From Aphrophora alni (taxonomy: Eukaryota > Arthropoda > Insecta > Hemiptera > Aphrophoridae): DNA of 64,000 nt. Below, in pieces: positions 47,772-60,600 of this stretch. The first letter of the stretch is position 1; each line of letters starts with the position of its first letter. The translations under genes and the position numbers were made by a program. The stretch spans positions 10,197,138-10,261,137 of the forward strand of contig OY740771.1 of the NCBI GenBank assembly GCA_963513935.1. The letters are read 5' to 3'. Under the pieces are notes generated by a model. The model searched no databases. It was not told the DNA's origin and worked only from the letters and a program-made list of their open reading frames with translations.

Positions 47772-49242
47772 GTTATTATTTATGTATGGCAATTATTATT
47801 GTATATAAAAGTTCAAACGGCATTTTTTATTTGTTCAAGTTAATTTGGACAAAAATTCCTCAAAACATGTTCTATGGATCATGATCAGTGATATTTGAAG
47901 ATCTAAAACTTCAACTTTGCATGAAAGCTATTATGTAAAAGGGAATTTGACAACAATAAGACTTACAGGTTGACATTGGGTTCAGAAGAAGAAAAGTTGG
48001 GAGGCCCTAAAAGAGGTGACTATGAGAACAAAAAGATTTATTTTGGACGATGATAGTCAGAAAGTAGAAAAGAGTCACCCAAGTGATTGGGAAATTTCTT
48101 GAAGCAGACCAAGAACAACCCAGGATTGTGAAGTAAAAATTATGCTTGTAATTACCATGATACATTTATTATCTGGCTACAACCAAATAGATGAAGAACA
48201 TTGCATGAAATTTACTTGTTAAGCTTAAAAATGATTGTTTTTTTCTCCTTTGTTAGCCAACAAAAACATTATATATTTTAGAGACCAAATTATCTGTTAT
48301 CCTTCAATATGTCCAAATATTTTAAAAATAGTGCCAGTTTTTGTCTGAAGAACAAGCAGATTTTTCAAGTGGATACTATTCCGAAACATAACTGATAATC
48401 TTTTAACATTGTGACTAGGGTTTAAGACAATAATTTTCAATAACAATCACAAGTATGGTCCCTGGGTAGTAATCAGTCAAATGGCAACTAAATAAGGTTG
48501 GTTTTTTTGGACTATATTGCGTTTAACTTGTATATTTTACATAAAACAAATTGATAAAAAAAAGTACTTTCTGAACATTAAAAACTGAATACATGAACAA
48601 GTTGTACTAATTTTTCACTCTTTTTACTCTTATGTTAGTCGGGGGGGGGGGGGGGGGGGGAATAAAGTAAAATAATTTTGGTCAACCACCCAATGATTTC
48701 AACACTTTTTATTGATTTATGCTGAATCTCAACGGCTTCATTTTCTTGATAACAAGTTATTTAAAATTTAACCAATAATTAATATTTTGGAAAAAAGGAG
48801 ATTTTTTTTTTCCCTTATCAAATTTTATGTATTGGTAAGAAAGACAATTGTCTTTTACACACTATTAAAAAAAAAAAAAAAAAAAAAGATTTGATTTAAA
48901 TCAGTTTGCTGTGTATAATTAAAATTGAATATATCTAAATATAAAATGAAACATATATATTAATATATTTACATAATATTTATATTATACGTTAAAAATT
49001 ATTTATGGATTGCTATATAAAAATAATATGTAAATCGGTATAAATGTGCAAAATCAAGTAACGATCGTTTCATTCAAAAAACTTAATTCTTACGGTTCAC
49101 TGATATTTAAAACTTTGCACAATAAAGCGCCAAACCCTAGATTGTTTTTACAGAGATTGTAAAACCTGGCCTAAATACATTATTAACAATCTGAACCTGA
49201 AATGCATGCCATCGCTGACAAGGGACCCTAAATACAGTCTGT
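47772..49242. other. Region downstream of Dp, nothing else recognised
   Basis: It holds a G run at 48641-48660, a poly-A run at 48867-48887 and AT-rich sequence to the Dp stop codon. No gene signal was seen. Confidence 0.4.
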
Positions 49243-49249
49243 TTTTATT
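49243..49249 (-). terminator. Candidate Dp polyadenylation signal
   Basis: AATAAA on the minus strand lies about 25 bp after the Dp stop codon. That would give a very short 3' UTR, and other AATAAA motifs exist further down, so the site used is uncertain. Confidence 0.3.
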
Positions 49250-49269
49250 AAAAGGCAACTTATTGTGAT

Positions 49270-49457
49270 TTAATTAACGTCAAGGTCACTAGATAAGTCA
49301 GATTCTTCGTCGCTGAATTCATGCGTTGGTGAAAGTGGATCTGATAACGAAGTTTGTTGAGAAATTTCAGTTCCAATTTCAACAGTGCTTGGTCCTGCAC
49401 ATTCAATTATTGTTCCTGAGTCTTCTTGTTCATATTCTTTCACACCACTCGCCAATT
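49270..49457 (-). CDS. Dp: Dp terminal exon (acidic tail and stop)
   Basis: The acceptor TTTACTTTCAG precedes codons for [15 protein letters not shown] and an acidic end, [14 protein letters not shown]. An acidic C-terminus is usual for DP proteins. The sequence between is not strongly conserved, so this exon rests on phase, the acceptor and composition. Confidence 0.85.
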
Positions 49458-52400
49458 CTGAAAGTAAAGTAAATAATATAAAAAACATAGTAGGGTTGAA
49501 ATATTTTATTCATTATTAATTCTTTTTATCCATCATTTAAAACCCTAAAACTGGCAAATGTTAACTTCATAACTGGGAAGCCATTTTGTGCAGATTTTAT
49601 GCATATTTTTAAAATTCATAAAAAATAGTAATATTATGCAAAACACGTGTTATATAACATTTTTCTCAGAAAGGTGCATAGAATTTATATATGTAATGAC
49701 GAAAATGTGCAAAGGCTTAGAGAAGCCTATAACAAATTAATTTTTTTTGTCAAGATTTTCAAATGTTTTGTAATGTAGTTGCGAATAAATAATGATAAAA
49801 AAATTAATCAATTTATAAAATTTACATCTTGAAAAATTAAGTTTTATAATGAAATAATAAACTTTCTGAAAAGTTGGGATTATTTTTAATAATTCACTAA
49901 AAATATTAATATTATATGCAAAAGACAACTTATTATATTCCATTGTTTAGAGAAATGTACATAAAATTGAACTATGATTTTTTAAATTTTCTACAATGAT
50001 ACATTTTTGAGTGAAGGAATCAAGAATGAGTTTGCTAAAATCTTAAACAGATTAAGATGATATAAGAAATTTTATTAAGCGAAGAGAAATTGTATTCTGA
50101 AAGGTAGGTCGGCAACAGATGCTGTATTTTTGATGAAACAAATAATTGTACTACATAGTGAAAAAAGTTTTGATCAAATCAACAGAGATAACATAATGAG
50201 AAAGAGAAGCTACACAAATCATCTAATTAATACTGTGAAAAGTTTATACAAGGATAAAAGCGTCATTCTGGATAAAAATGACACTATGATCAGAGGAGTT
50301 AGACGAGGGTGTTGCATCTCATTTCTGATGCTATTCATTAGTGGAAATCACAGTTTACATTTGGAATGAAAATTGTTAGAGGTACAAGTCTTAACTGCCT
50401 TCTATACAGAAAACCTTGATCTTTTGGCTGAAAGTAAGGATGTGACCCGCAAAGAGAAATTCACCTTCTTAGTAAAGTATATCGGAATTATTGTATCAGA
50501 TTCAAAAACTAAAAGTATGGTTTTTATTAGAAAAATTTCTGATGAGAATAAAAATTGTACCTAGGATATTACGTCAAGTAAAACTATAATAAAGATATTG
50601 AAATAAATTGGCAATATTTATAAGCATTTGTGAGCTATATTCATAGAATATTAAAAACAAAACGAGGGAAGAAATTAGAGTGAAGTTCTACAAAACTATG
50701 GCAGAATCTACATTAATTTATGAAAGCGAATCTTGGATCACGAGAAAATGTCAAATTCAAACAAGGGAGATAAATTTAAGAGCTGTGAAAGGGTGTATTA
50801 GAGTGGTTACGTTTAGAAATGATGAGATTTAGAAAGGAGCTAAGGATATTTAGTATTTAGCATAAATTATTGTATACAGGGAGCCAGATGGAACTGGAAT
50901 AATTATGGAAATAGAATGGATGAAATCAGGTTACCATTTAAAGTATAAAACATGTCTTATAGAAGAAAGAAGATGAACTTATTGACCAAACCTACTTACA
51001 TAATTACTTGTACTTTACATTATATATACACACACAGTAATAATGCACTAGGAATTTAAAATTTTTGAGCTCTACAAAGTTTGAGTTTATTAGGGGCAAA
51101 TACATCAGATTTTGTTCAAAAATGTTGTCATCTCTATGACAGTCGAGACAGCTAATGATTTTCATGGAATTTTTATATTCTCTTCCTTAAGTTGTGTACA
51201 CAATTTTAAAATCCTGATCTTTTGTGTTCAAAAATAAATAATTTGCATATGTTATTTTCGTATAAGTTAAAATTATTTCTAACAAGAGTTGAATGTTTAA
51301 AATTGTTGACACATTAAATGTACCCACCATTCAATTTCAGTATAATGGTGATAAAATAACCAAGAATTTGTAGCATTCCACATTTTTGAGCTTCATGTTG
51401 GGTTAGTACTTAGTTCAATATGTGAGGTGTAAATATATATGACGTAACAAGCTTATGTAATCCAGGTATCACGATCGTGTATAGGAATAAAGTACAGACG
51501 GATGGACAAGTTTTCAAATTGGGTTAATATTGCAGACAAAGGAGTAAATGGATTGTATGAATGAAAAGTCCATATTAATATACAATTTTTAATATTAAGG
51601 AACTATTTTTTGTAGTTTTCAGTGCAGTGTTGTGCCCCGATATACTTGGTCAGATTGTTTGCGATTGGCCCCGCAATTCCACCATTAACCATGATTTCAG
51701 AGCTGGAGGGGTTTATTTGAAGGAGTTCACTTGCTCATATCTTCGAGGTGAGAGAAGTCCTGTTTTTGGCTCTTTTGCCAACACTAGATCTTTCTATTAC
51801 CTGAGCGGTACTGCAAAGCTTCAAAAGCGCCGCAACATTACCTGAGCAACAAACTTCAGAAGTTTTTTTTTTGCATTTACATAGAGTCAGTGCTAAGCGT
51901 CCTTGGTATCATGTGCTATTAAAACTTACAATATATATAAATTGAAATAAATATATTCACTGCATAAAAGTTGAAGATTACAAACCGATACTTCGTTTGA
52001 AAAACTTGTATAGAAGTAAAGTTTTACATAAAAAGTCAAGAACTATTATCTAATATTTGTGAAAAGTATTTACCGATTGGAATAAATATTGAACAGTATT
52101 GAAAATATAAATTGATAGACAATAAATTGTATGAAACGTAAAGACAGTCATTAACTGTGATTCCCTTTTTATTAATTATTTGAACATATGTATACATGTT
52201 TAAATTGTTAATTTTAGAATATATCTGTATGTATTTCAGGTTGATTCCTTTATTATGGAAAACTATTTTAATTGTAAGACATGTCTGTTTTAGGAAGTAC
52301 TTCCATTAGTTGGAAATTAATTATTTCAAGTATGTGTAATTTTATACATGTAATTTAAGTATGGATGAGGAATTCACAAATTCCTAATAAACTTGCGTAT

Positions 52401-55400
52401 TATAAACCATTTGTATTATGTTTGTGATTGTAAAGTAGGTTTTACTAAAACAATCCACTCCCGAATTTTAGTTTCAGTTGTCTGTGCTTAAATCACAGAA
52501 TGGTGCCCAATAAATTCAAAAATAATAAATTAAGTATGAAAAGTTACAAACTATATAATTTTCAGACCTTAAAAACCTAAAATGACAGCTGATTTGTTTA
52601 ATTCCTTTCATTAAGAACTGATTTTATGAAATTTACATTTTGTTAAGGTTGCTGAATGATTTTCTGACTGAACCAAAATTAAAATTTTAAATTGACAACA
52701 TCAGTATGTTCTACTAGATAATTTTTTCTTTAAAAAGAAAACACGAAAAAAAAGTATAATAAGTATAGCACTTCATACTGAATAGTATACAAAGAAAATA
52801 CTTTTAAAATGAACCCTGTTATTCCAACTTCTCTTCAAAAGAAGTTAGAGTAAATATGAAGACGAAATATTTATAAGTATATAGAGCAAAAAGTGTACTT
52901 ACGTATAACATATTTCTCCAAAGATGGAGGTACCATAGATTTGGCTTTAGCGAGATCTGCTTCTGAACACTGCCCTTTATCCAATCCTGAAAAACTTATT
53001 GTTTTCAGTTTTGCATACATTTATAAATCGTATAATTTCAAATAAAAACAAACAGTTACTTGGTAATAATATAAAAATATCTTTATTTTGCCTAGAAAAC
53101 CTTTCTTATCGCTACTGCGCAAGATCTCTTCGCTATTAAACATAATAAAACACAAAGTGATCACATTTCCTTGTCCCCCACCTAGCGGATAAGTCAAGTT
53201 GTGAATATATTATTTATTTTTCTTAATGAAGCTGACTATGAAAGATTAAATGGCACTGTAGCAATAACAATACAACAAAAAGGGTTTCCTGATAAAAAAA
53301 GTATTTATATGAAGGAGAATACAAAGACAAGTAGTCTGATCTCTTATTCCTAAGATATTAAATACATAAATGTACTTTATTTTTGTAGACTTCAAGTAAC
53401 TATGCCTAAAATACTTACATTGTCAGGAATGAAGAAATATGTTTTACCTAATAAATGGGAAGGAGTGTTCAAGTATTATGCACCATAGGGGGAAAGGGTT
53501 TGAGCTGTTTATTTTTCCTGACAACTGAGAAGAGGATTCAGAACTACAATTACGTAAGAGATAGATAAGAATTGGCAGGGCACATCTCAAGTCATTCGGG
53601 CGTCAGAAAGATACAGAATAGTGACAAGAAGAAATTAGCTACATCTCCAGTGATCCAACTATTACAAATGAACCTATAATAATAACAACTGCAGAGTTGG
53701 GATATGGCTTCAGACTAGAAATAGTTGGTTTTTTTTATAACTACAGTACAACACTGTGAGTTTTATGTTTGTTTATATCTGTATGTAACTTGTTAGTAAT
53801 AATACAGAAACATATTAGCCCGGACTATAATCCCGAAAAAAAAGAAGAGAATCCAAAGCTCAATTTTAAAGAAATCAATTGAAATATAATAAAAAGAAAT
53901 TTTGATATATCTGTAAAATAAAACCTGTCAGAATAATTAATTTTAACTTCGAAATTACACTTTTGACAATAAATTTGCTATTTGTCGTCGTAGAGAGGTG
54001 TGGGGTTGGTACATGCAGGATCAAAATCTGGAAATCTTTATATAATTAGTGTGTTTAACCCATGAGATATGAACAAAAAAACCGTCTAAAACAACCACCA
54101 TTTTGACATTTTAAATTATATTTTTCCGAATTTCAATAGGGTTCTAATATGATCACACTTTAGTCCCCTATACCAAATTTCATGTTCCTATCTTACATTT
54201 TTATACCCGTTATCACGCTTATGTACAGACGACAATGATGAGAGACATACGCATATCTCAAACTTCTTTTTTAGTTTCCTGAGACTATGAAATAAAAGAT
54301 CAATCAGAAATACACATGGTTGAAATTTTGTGTGTATCCCAAACTTACTCTATATACGCTGTAAATAATACGGCAATTTAGTAAAAAATGGTATAAAAAA
54401 TTATTGTATTTCTTCTGAACAAATAAATGTCAAAAAAGTAAAATAGCTTTAACGCTTCAACGTGGTTTGTCAAGTAGCACATGCTTGATTTTCCAACTGT
54501 ATTTGTAAATTACTGAACGCTGCTCGCTTGACTCCATCAGCTAATGATCTTTATATCGGCTATATTTGGGACTATTTCAATAAACTAAAATACACAAAAC
54601 TTGTAGAAATTCTATGTTTATCATTACTAAACAAGTAAACCAGTCTGCCTAAACAAGTGAATTTTACTTGTTGATATCAGTAAATTCTGATATCAGGTGT
54701 ATGTCTCATAATCAGCTGTAAAGTTTACATGATTATAGTATTTTTTCATGTTTTATAGTGTTATTGAAAGATAATAGTGAATTGTTGCGTTTAAAATATG
54801 TATAAAGATTGTCATGTCATTTAATTGGTAGGGCTCTTTTTAAAATATAAGTGAGTGTGTGTGTTTATTGGGTATTTTTATAAGTTAGTGGTGTGATTAT
54901 AAGTAGTGTGGAGTCTTATAATGGGTCATGTTATAAATAAAATAAAAATATTTGATTGAACAGTTGCAATCGCTCATTAAAACACTTTCAAAACGTACCA
55001 CTACAAGCATTAACTCGCCAGAAGGAAAGATCAAAATATGCTTTCATAACACATGAATGCCTCATTTGGTATTAATACCATACTATTAAATTGAACTACT
55101 ATAAAGCATGTTTAATGTAACAGCAGATATTTCTTGTTGAAACTCTATATTCAAGGATTAAATAAAGCAATAAAGCTAATGTTTCAAAATTATTATAATA
55201 GTTTAAAGTTTCAAAAAATAATTTTGAAACTTTAGCTCTATTTAATCCTTACTATAAAGCAATTATTCAAACTTACCCATGACTAGACCCATCCTTTTTA
55301 GAACTTCAATATCATCATGGATTTCAAATTTGTCATCAAACAGAAACAAGTATTCGGTTCTGAAACACATTAACAAATTCATTTTACTTTAAAAACACCA

Positions 55401-57579
55401 TCACATCATTTTTAACACAGAGTAGTTGTTAAAAAATAGCCTCGATTGGTATCTTGAAAACCAATGGAAACACAGGGTCACATTTCAGTTTTGTGGTGTA
55501 ATGACGACTTTATTACAAAAACATGAACTTTCAATGTTAATCATTTACTTATTTACCATTACAAAAATATTTCAACGTTTACTTGAACATTTTTTAAAAT
55601 TCAGACTAATAATAACATGTATTACTTATACCCACTTGCAGGGCTTGTGATATACGCTAAAATTTTGAAACAAAACTTGATAAATTTTTTATTACAAACC
55701 ATTCTAAAACTGTGGTTTTAAAAATAATCATTATAATCAGGGACCTAGGTTGATCTACATATTGTTTCATATAGTCTTGGGTTAGATCCCTCTCTTTCAT
55801 CTATCAGGTTTCTCTTAACCAACTTTGTTGAATTTTTAGAATTGTTTCCACTTAAGTATCATTAAGCTTAATACAAATACAGCTGATTAAGTCATTCAGT
55901 GGAAAATAAAAATTCAACGGATGCTAAGTACACTACTCTGTACTCCAGTTAAATTGCCAAACAATGGTCTCTGGTGGTAGAAATATTCATGCATATGCAT
56001 GAAGTTATTTCCACATTCTGTGTATTATTTATTCCCATGGGTAAAATTCAGATCAGATACTTTTTTAACAAATATTAGCCTACATATATGACTAGAGAGA
56101 CTATTTATAACATTAAAATACTTACTCTTACAAAGCTGCAGATGTTTACATATATACCACAGTAAGAAAGGAAAGTGCCATCAGGATAATATGTGAAAGG
56201 GTTAGGAAAGTTAAACTGAAATCATTTCAAATAATCAATAAAGAAATCCAACATTATAAAATTAAGATAGGAACATGGTATCAATAATAAATTGAACTTA
56301 CCTCGACAAACTTTTGCTTCGTATTTTTCTTACTTAATGTTTCAAAAAGTTTAAAAAAAATTAATCCGTAATTCATATTTATTTCAACTGAAATGACAAC
56401 AAAAAGGTTTAAATCTATAAGAATTTTAAAAAATTCAAAAACTACGTGTTTAAAACAGTCAATACAATAAGTACATGATTCTCCTGACTAAAATCGGTGA
56501 ATAAATGAAAAGATTAATACATTAAAAAATTCAACTTCCATCAAGGAAAACAACTTGTAGTTTAAAATGATGTGTGACAGTATTATAGATGGTCAATACT
56601 TACTTGTCATTAGAAATACTGCAATCGATAACAGTTTTCTTTCCTGTATTTACAACAATAAACGGCAACTGAATGGCAGAGTTAGGCGCAGGAGGACCTT
56701 GAACTCTCTCCATTTCATAATTACGTTCGACTAACCGTTTGAATGAGATTTGCTGAAACAGAAATATCAAACACATTAAATAAAAGAAATAAAGTAAATC
56801 AAGAAGTGTGATGTTGTCATTGTAATTTATTACACGAAGGCTGTTTGGAAAGTAAGTTCCTTTTTTATCTGGCATGCAGAGAAGTGGGAATAGTGGTGTT
56901 ATCTTTGCACAGTTGTGTAGTTTGGTTCTGTACGAGTCAGGCAATGTTAGTGAGAAGGTCGTTCTGTCTGTTCTCACGCTATGGTAATACTGTTGTTTGA
57001 AATGGCCGCTACGATTTAAAATCTTCCCGATTGGAAAGTATGCACTGTTATTCATTTTCTGTAGGCAAAGAACTGTACTGCAGTAAACATTCATAACAAA
57101 CTTTGTGCAGTATATGGAAAGAAGATGAGTGATAGCGCTGTTAAAAAGTGAACTCGTTTGTTCCAGGATGGATGGACTAACGTCCATGATGAAGAAAGAA
57201 GTGGACGACAATCTATCGCAACAGATGAACTTGTTAAAAAGAAAATCCTAGAAAATCAGAGTTTTGAAATTAAGGAATTATTAGACCTTTCCCCTTAAGC
57301 ATCATTTCATTTTTATTTCATAGCCGTGGTACAATATATTGTTTGGCCAGGTCAAAGTACCAATTATTGCTAACATATAAAAGATCAATACATAGGCTAT
57401 ACTTAAATAAGTCAAAGTTAATGCACTTACAATAATAGTCAATTGAAATACTACAACTGGTATCAGGTTCAAAAACAACAAAATCTAAATTATAAACATA
57501 TTTCAAGTCAAAATACAATAAACATAATTTCAATCTATTCCTATACCCAGGCGTAAACAAAGTGCTTGGCCAGGTTAAA

Positions 57580-57635
<56 letters not shown>

Positions 57636-60600
57636 AAGCCACTACCAAACAAAATTTGACTTTACATACAGCCAAAATACCCCCCCCCCCCAAATCAACT
57701 AAACATATGGTAGATGAACTCGCTTACCGAGTAAAAGGACTTTGATGACAGAAGTCGTGTTAAGTTATATTTAATATTTATGAAATTTCTTTCCAGTTGT
57801 AAATACTCTGGAAGTTTGTTAATATTCAACACCTGCATGAGAAGGATTTTATTTTCACAACATTAAGCCTATGAGGCTGATGTCTTAAAAAGTTATAACT
57901 ATGACAATCCATGTTATGCAATGTTAACTTTTATAGATCTGACTATTTGTAAATACAGGCCTATATAAGCTGCAGAGCAATGCAATTATTGCGATGACAT
58001 GAAATCGTTAAATTTCGTGAGAGTGCAGTAACACAGAAAATATATATATTTTTTAATGAAAATAATGTTCAATCATGACTTATATTATATTTTTTGCATG
58101 TAATAGGACCCAATCTAAAAAAAAAAATTGATTTTTTTATCATTTTTACCCATTTTCAGTAGCGAATCCACTTAATAAAGATAAATGACTTAAAACGTAA
58201 CATATAAAAAATATATAAGAGTGCAAAAATAATAAAGTTTCACTTTAAGAGAAATATTTGTTCATTATTGTTTATTTATATTTTTTAATGTATGGTATAT
58301 GCAAAAGCAATTACCTGGATGGAGTCCAGACTTATTGGGACATGTATCACAATAAAGTCTTGTTTGTTTCCTCTCTCTCTGTTCTCTGACTGCACACAGC
58401 AGTCTTTTGATTTTCTTGGTTCCAAAAATTCTGGCACATGTAGTTTTCCATTTAATCTCTCCTGATCTTCTGTTGCAAAAGGCCGTCCTCGTTTTTTCAT
58501 GTTTCTTACATTCCCTACTAAAGATTGAATTAGCTTTTTCCTGAAGTTTCTTTGTCTTAACGGTCTAGCACCTGGTGGTCTTGAAGTGTTGTGTAAAATA
58601 ACGAATTGACAACAGATACCTCCAATGCCTAGAAAAAAGCTTTTCGCCACCATTTCAAAGATTTTCGGGTAAAAGAATACGATGAGATGTAATGGTCGGC
58701 GATATCTGAATGTTCAGTATTCAGCGAAGACAATATGAGTGGCATTGAAGAACTAGACTAAGGCCTAATAGACTCGACCCGTGTAAGTACAGTATATACC
58801 ATTAACAACCAATGTTTTTGTTTTTTACGTATCACAATGCTAGTAAATTTTATTGTGTAAATATTCCATGTAAACAATAAAATAAATGTGTCACCTATTT
58901 TTTGTTTTATTTCATTATATCACAATGACTTATTATTTCTGATTTAACATTTATGCTGTTCAATAACGCTTATTTTATAAAAATCTTTACCTAAAGCCCT
59001 AAAAAATAATAATTTTAGTAAGCATACATTTTTGTATTCTTATATGAATATAAAAAACAATTAGGTTTCACTTGAACAGTTTTGAAAAAATGACACGATT
59101 TGCAGTCATAATAATCAGTATTTAGTAATCTTAATAGACAACTTGATAATAAACGTAATATATTCCTACTGTTTTACTGTAGGTTACTCTTTCTATAAAC
59201 TTAAATCAGTTCTTATATTTTTAAACAGTTTTGTAACTCTGTTACTACGGGGAAATAACATGAAACAGAACCATAACAACTCTGTTTGTAAGTAGTGTTT
59301 GTTAGTTTTAGTATAGTTTTGAATAGGAACATTTTTAAATTTAGGTACTTACAAATACAGTAAAACTACAGTATAACTAAATACTGAACATTCCAGAAGG
59401 GTCATCAGGATTACATTAAATCTAAAAATTAAAAGGTTTTAATGATAGATAATCAGGAAAATCGTACATTCAAACTGTATAGACTCGATAGCAAAGAACT
59501 GATGTTTGGAGGGTGGCTTTTTTTTTTTATTATGTTGGAAGTCACTAGGCACTTCAGCCATTTAAGACTTTTTGTGCGCTTCCTTATCTTAGGCAATCCA
59601 CTTTAGTTCTAAATCCTTCGTGAGTCTTAGAACTTGTGCAGCTAGGTCGTCTTCCTTTGTAGGTATGCCTGTGGGGCCGAAAATCTGTAGTCTTCTCCTC
59701 TCCAGAGCTTCACAATACAAAAGTATGTGTTCTGCTGTGTCTTTATATTGGTTACACAGTCTACAGGTTGTCCTGCCTTGAGTTAGACCCATGGTGTTTA
59801 AGTGTTCCCTAAAAGCTCCATGACCAGTCATGAAGCTTAAGACTTTCCTTAGGTTGTTTCTATTCAATGATATTACATACCTAGAGAGTTTCTGATTCGG
59901 ATTGTACAGCGACCCGTAGAGTTTTCCTCTAGAGGCCTCTCTCCAGCGGTTGAGAGTTTCCTGTTCGACCCATCGTCTCAGAGTGGTTCTTGCGACAGAT
60001 TTACTGATACCACAAGCAGGTTCTGGTCCGATGAATGGAGTCTGTGCTCCCAACTTAGCCAGTTCATCAGCTTTCTCATTTCCCTCATAGCCTCTGTGTC
60101 CAGGTATCCAGAATAGGCTTACCTGGTTTTGGGTCGAGAGTTGGACTAGAGCTTGATTACAATCCCACACTAATTTGGAGTTGAATTCGTGTGAACAAAT
60201 AGCCTTCAAAGCGGCCTGACTGTCAGATCTGATTGTGATATGTTCGTCATCATATCCTCTTTCTAGACACAGTTGTGCGCAACCAAGTATGGCATAAACT
60301 TCGGCCTGAAATACCGTTGCATATCTACCTAGGGCAATGCTTATTTCCACCCTAGGTGATTTACTGAAGATTCCTGCTCCGACTCCTTGGGCGGTGCGAG
60401 AGCCATCAGTGTAGAATTCTAAGCTCTTAGCTGTAGCCACTATTCCTTCTATCATGTCCTCCTCGTGTGGAATACACATATCGAAGGGCTGTGTCCATGA
60501 GATTTTATTAATCATATAATCTTGTCTCATAATTAGAATTGAATCATAAGATTTAAAAGTACGGATTGTGCCATGCCCCTTAGGCCACCGGCTATCTCTC

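Noticed and set aside
51627..51845. 72-residue plus-strand frame as a gene
   Set aside because: Somewhat codon-like, but with no recognisable family, start context or splice partners.
56753..57211. Upstream extension of the Dp exon frame
   Set aside because: It lies beyond a good acceptor (TTTCTGTTTCAG) and is the reverse of mariner sequence.
58285..58369. C-terminal part of the 122-residue frame as protein
   Set aside because: The adjacent frame, not this one, gives the conserved cysteine-rich piggyBac end.
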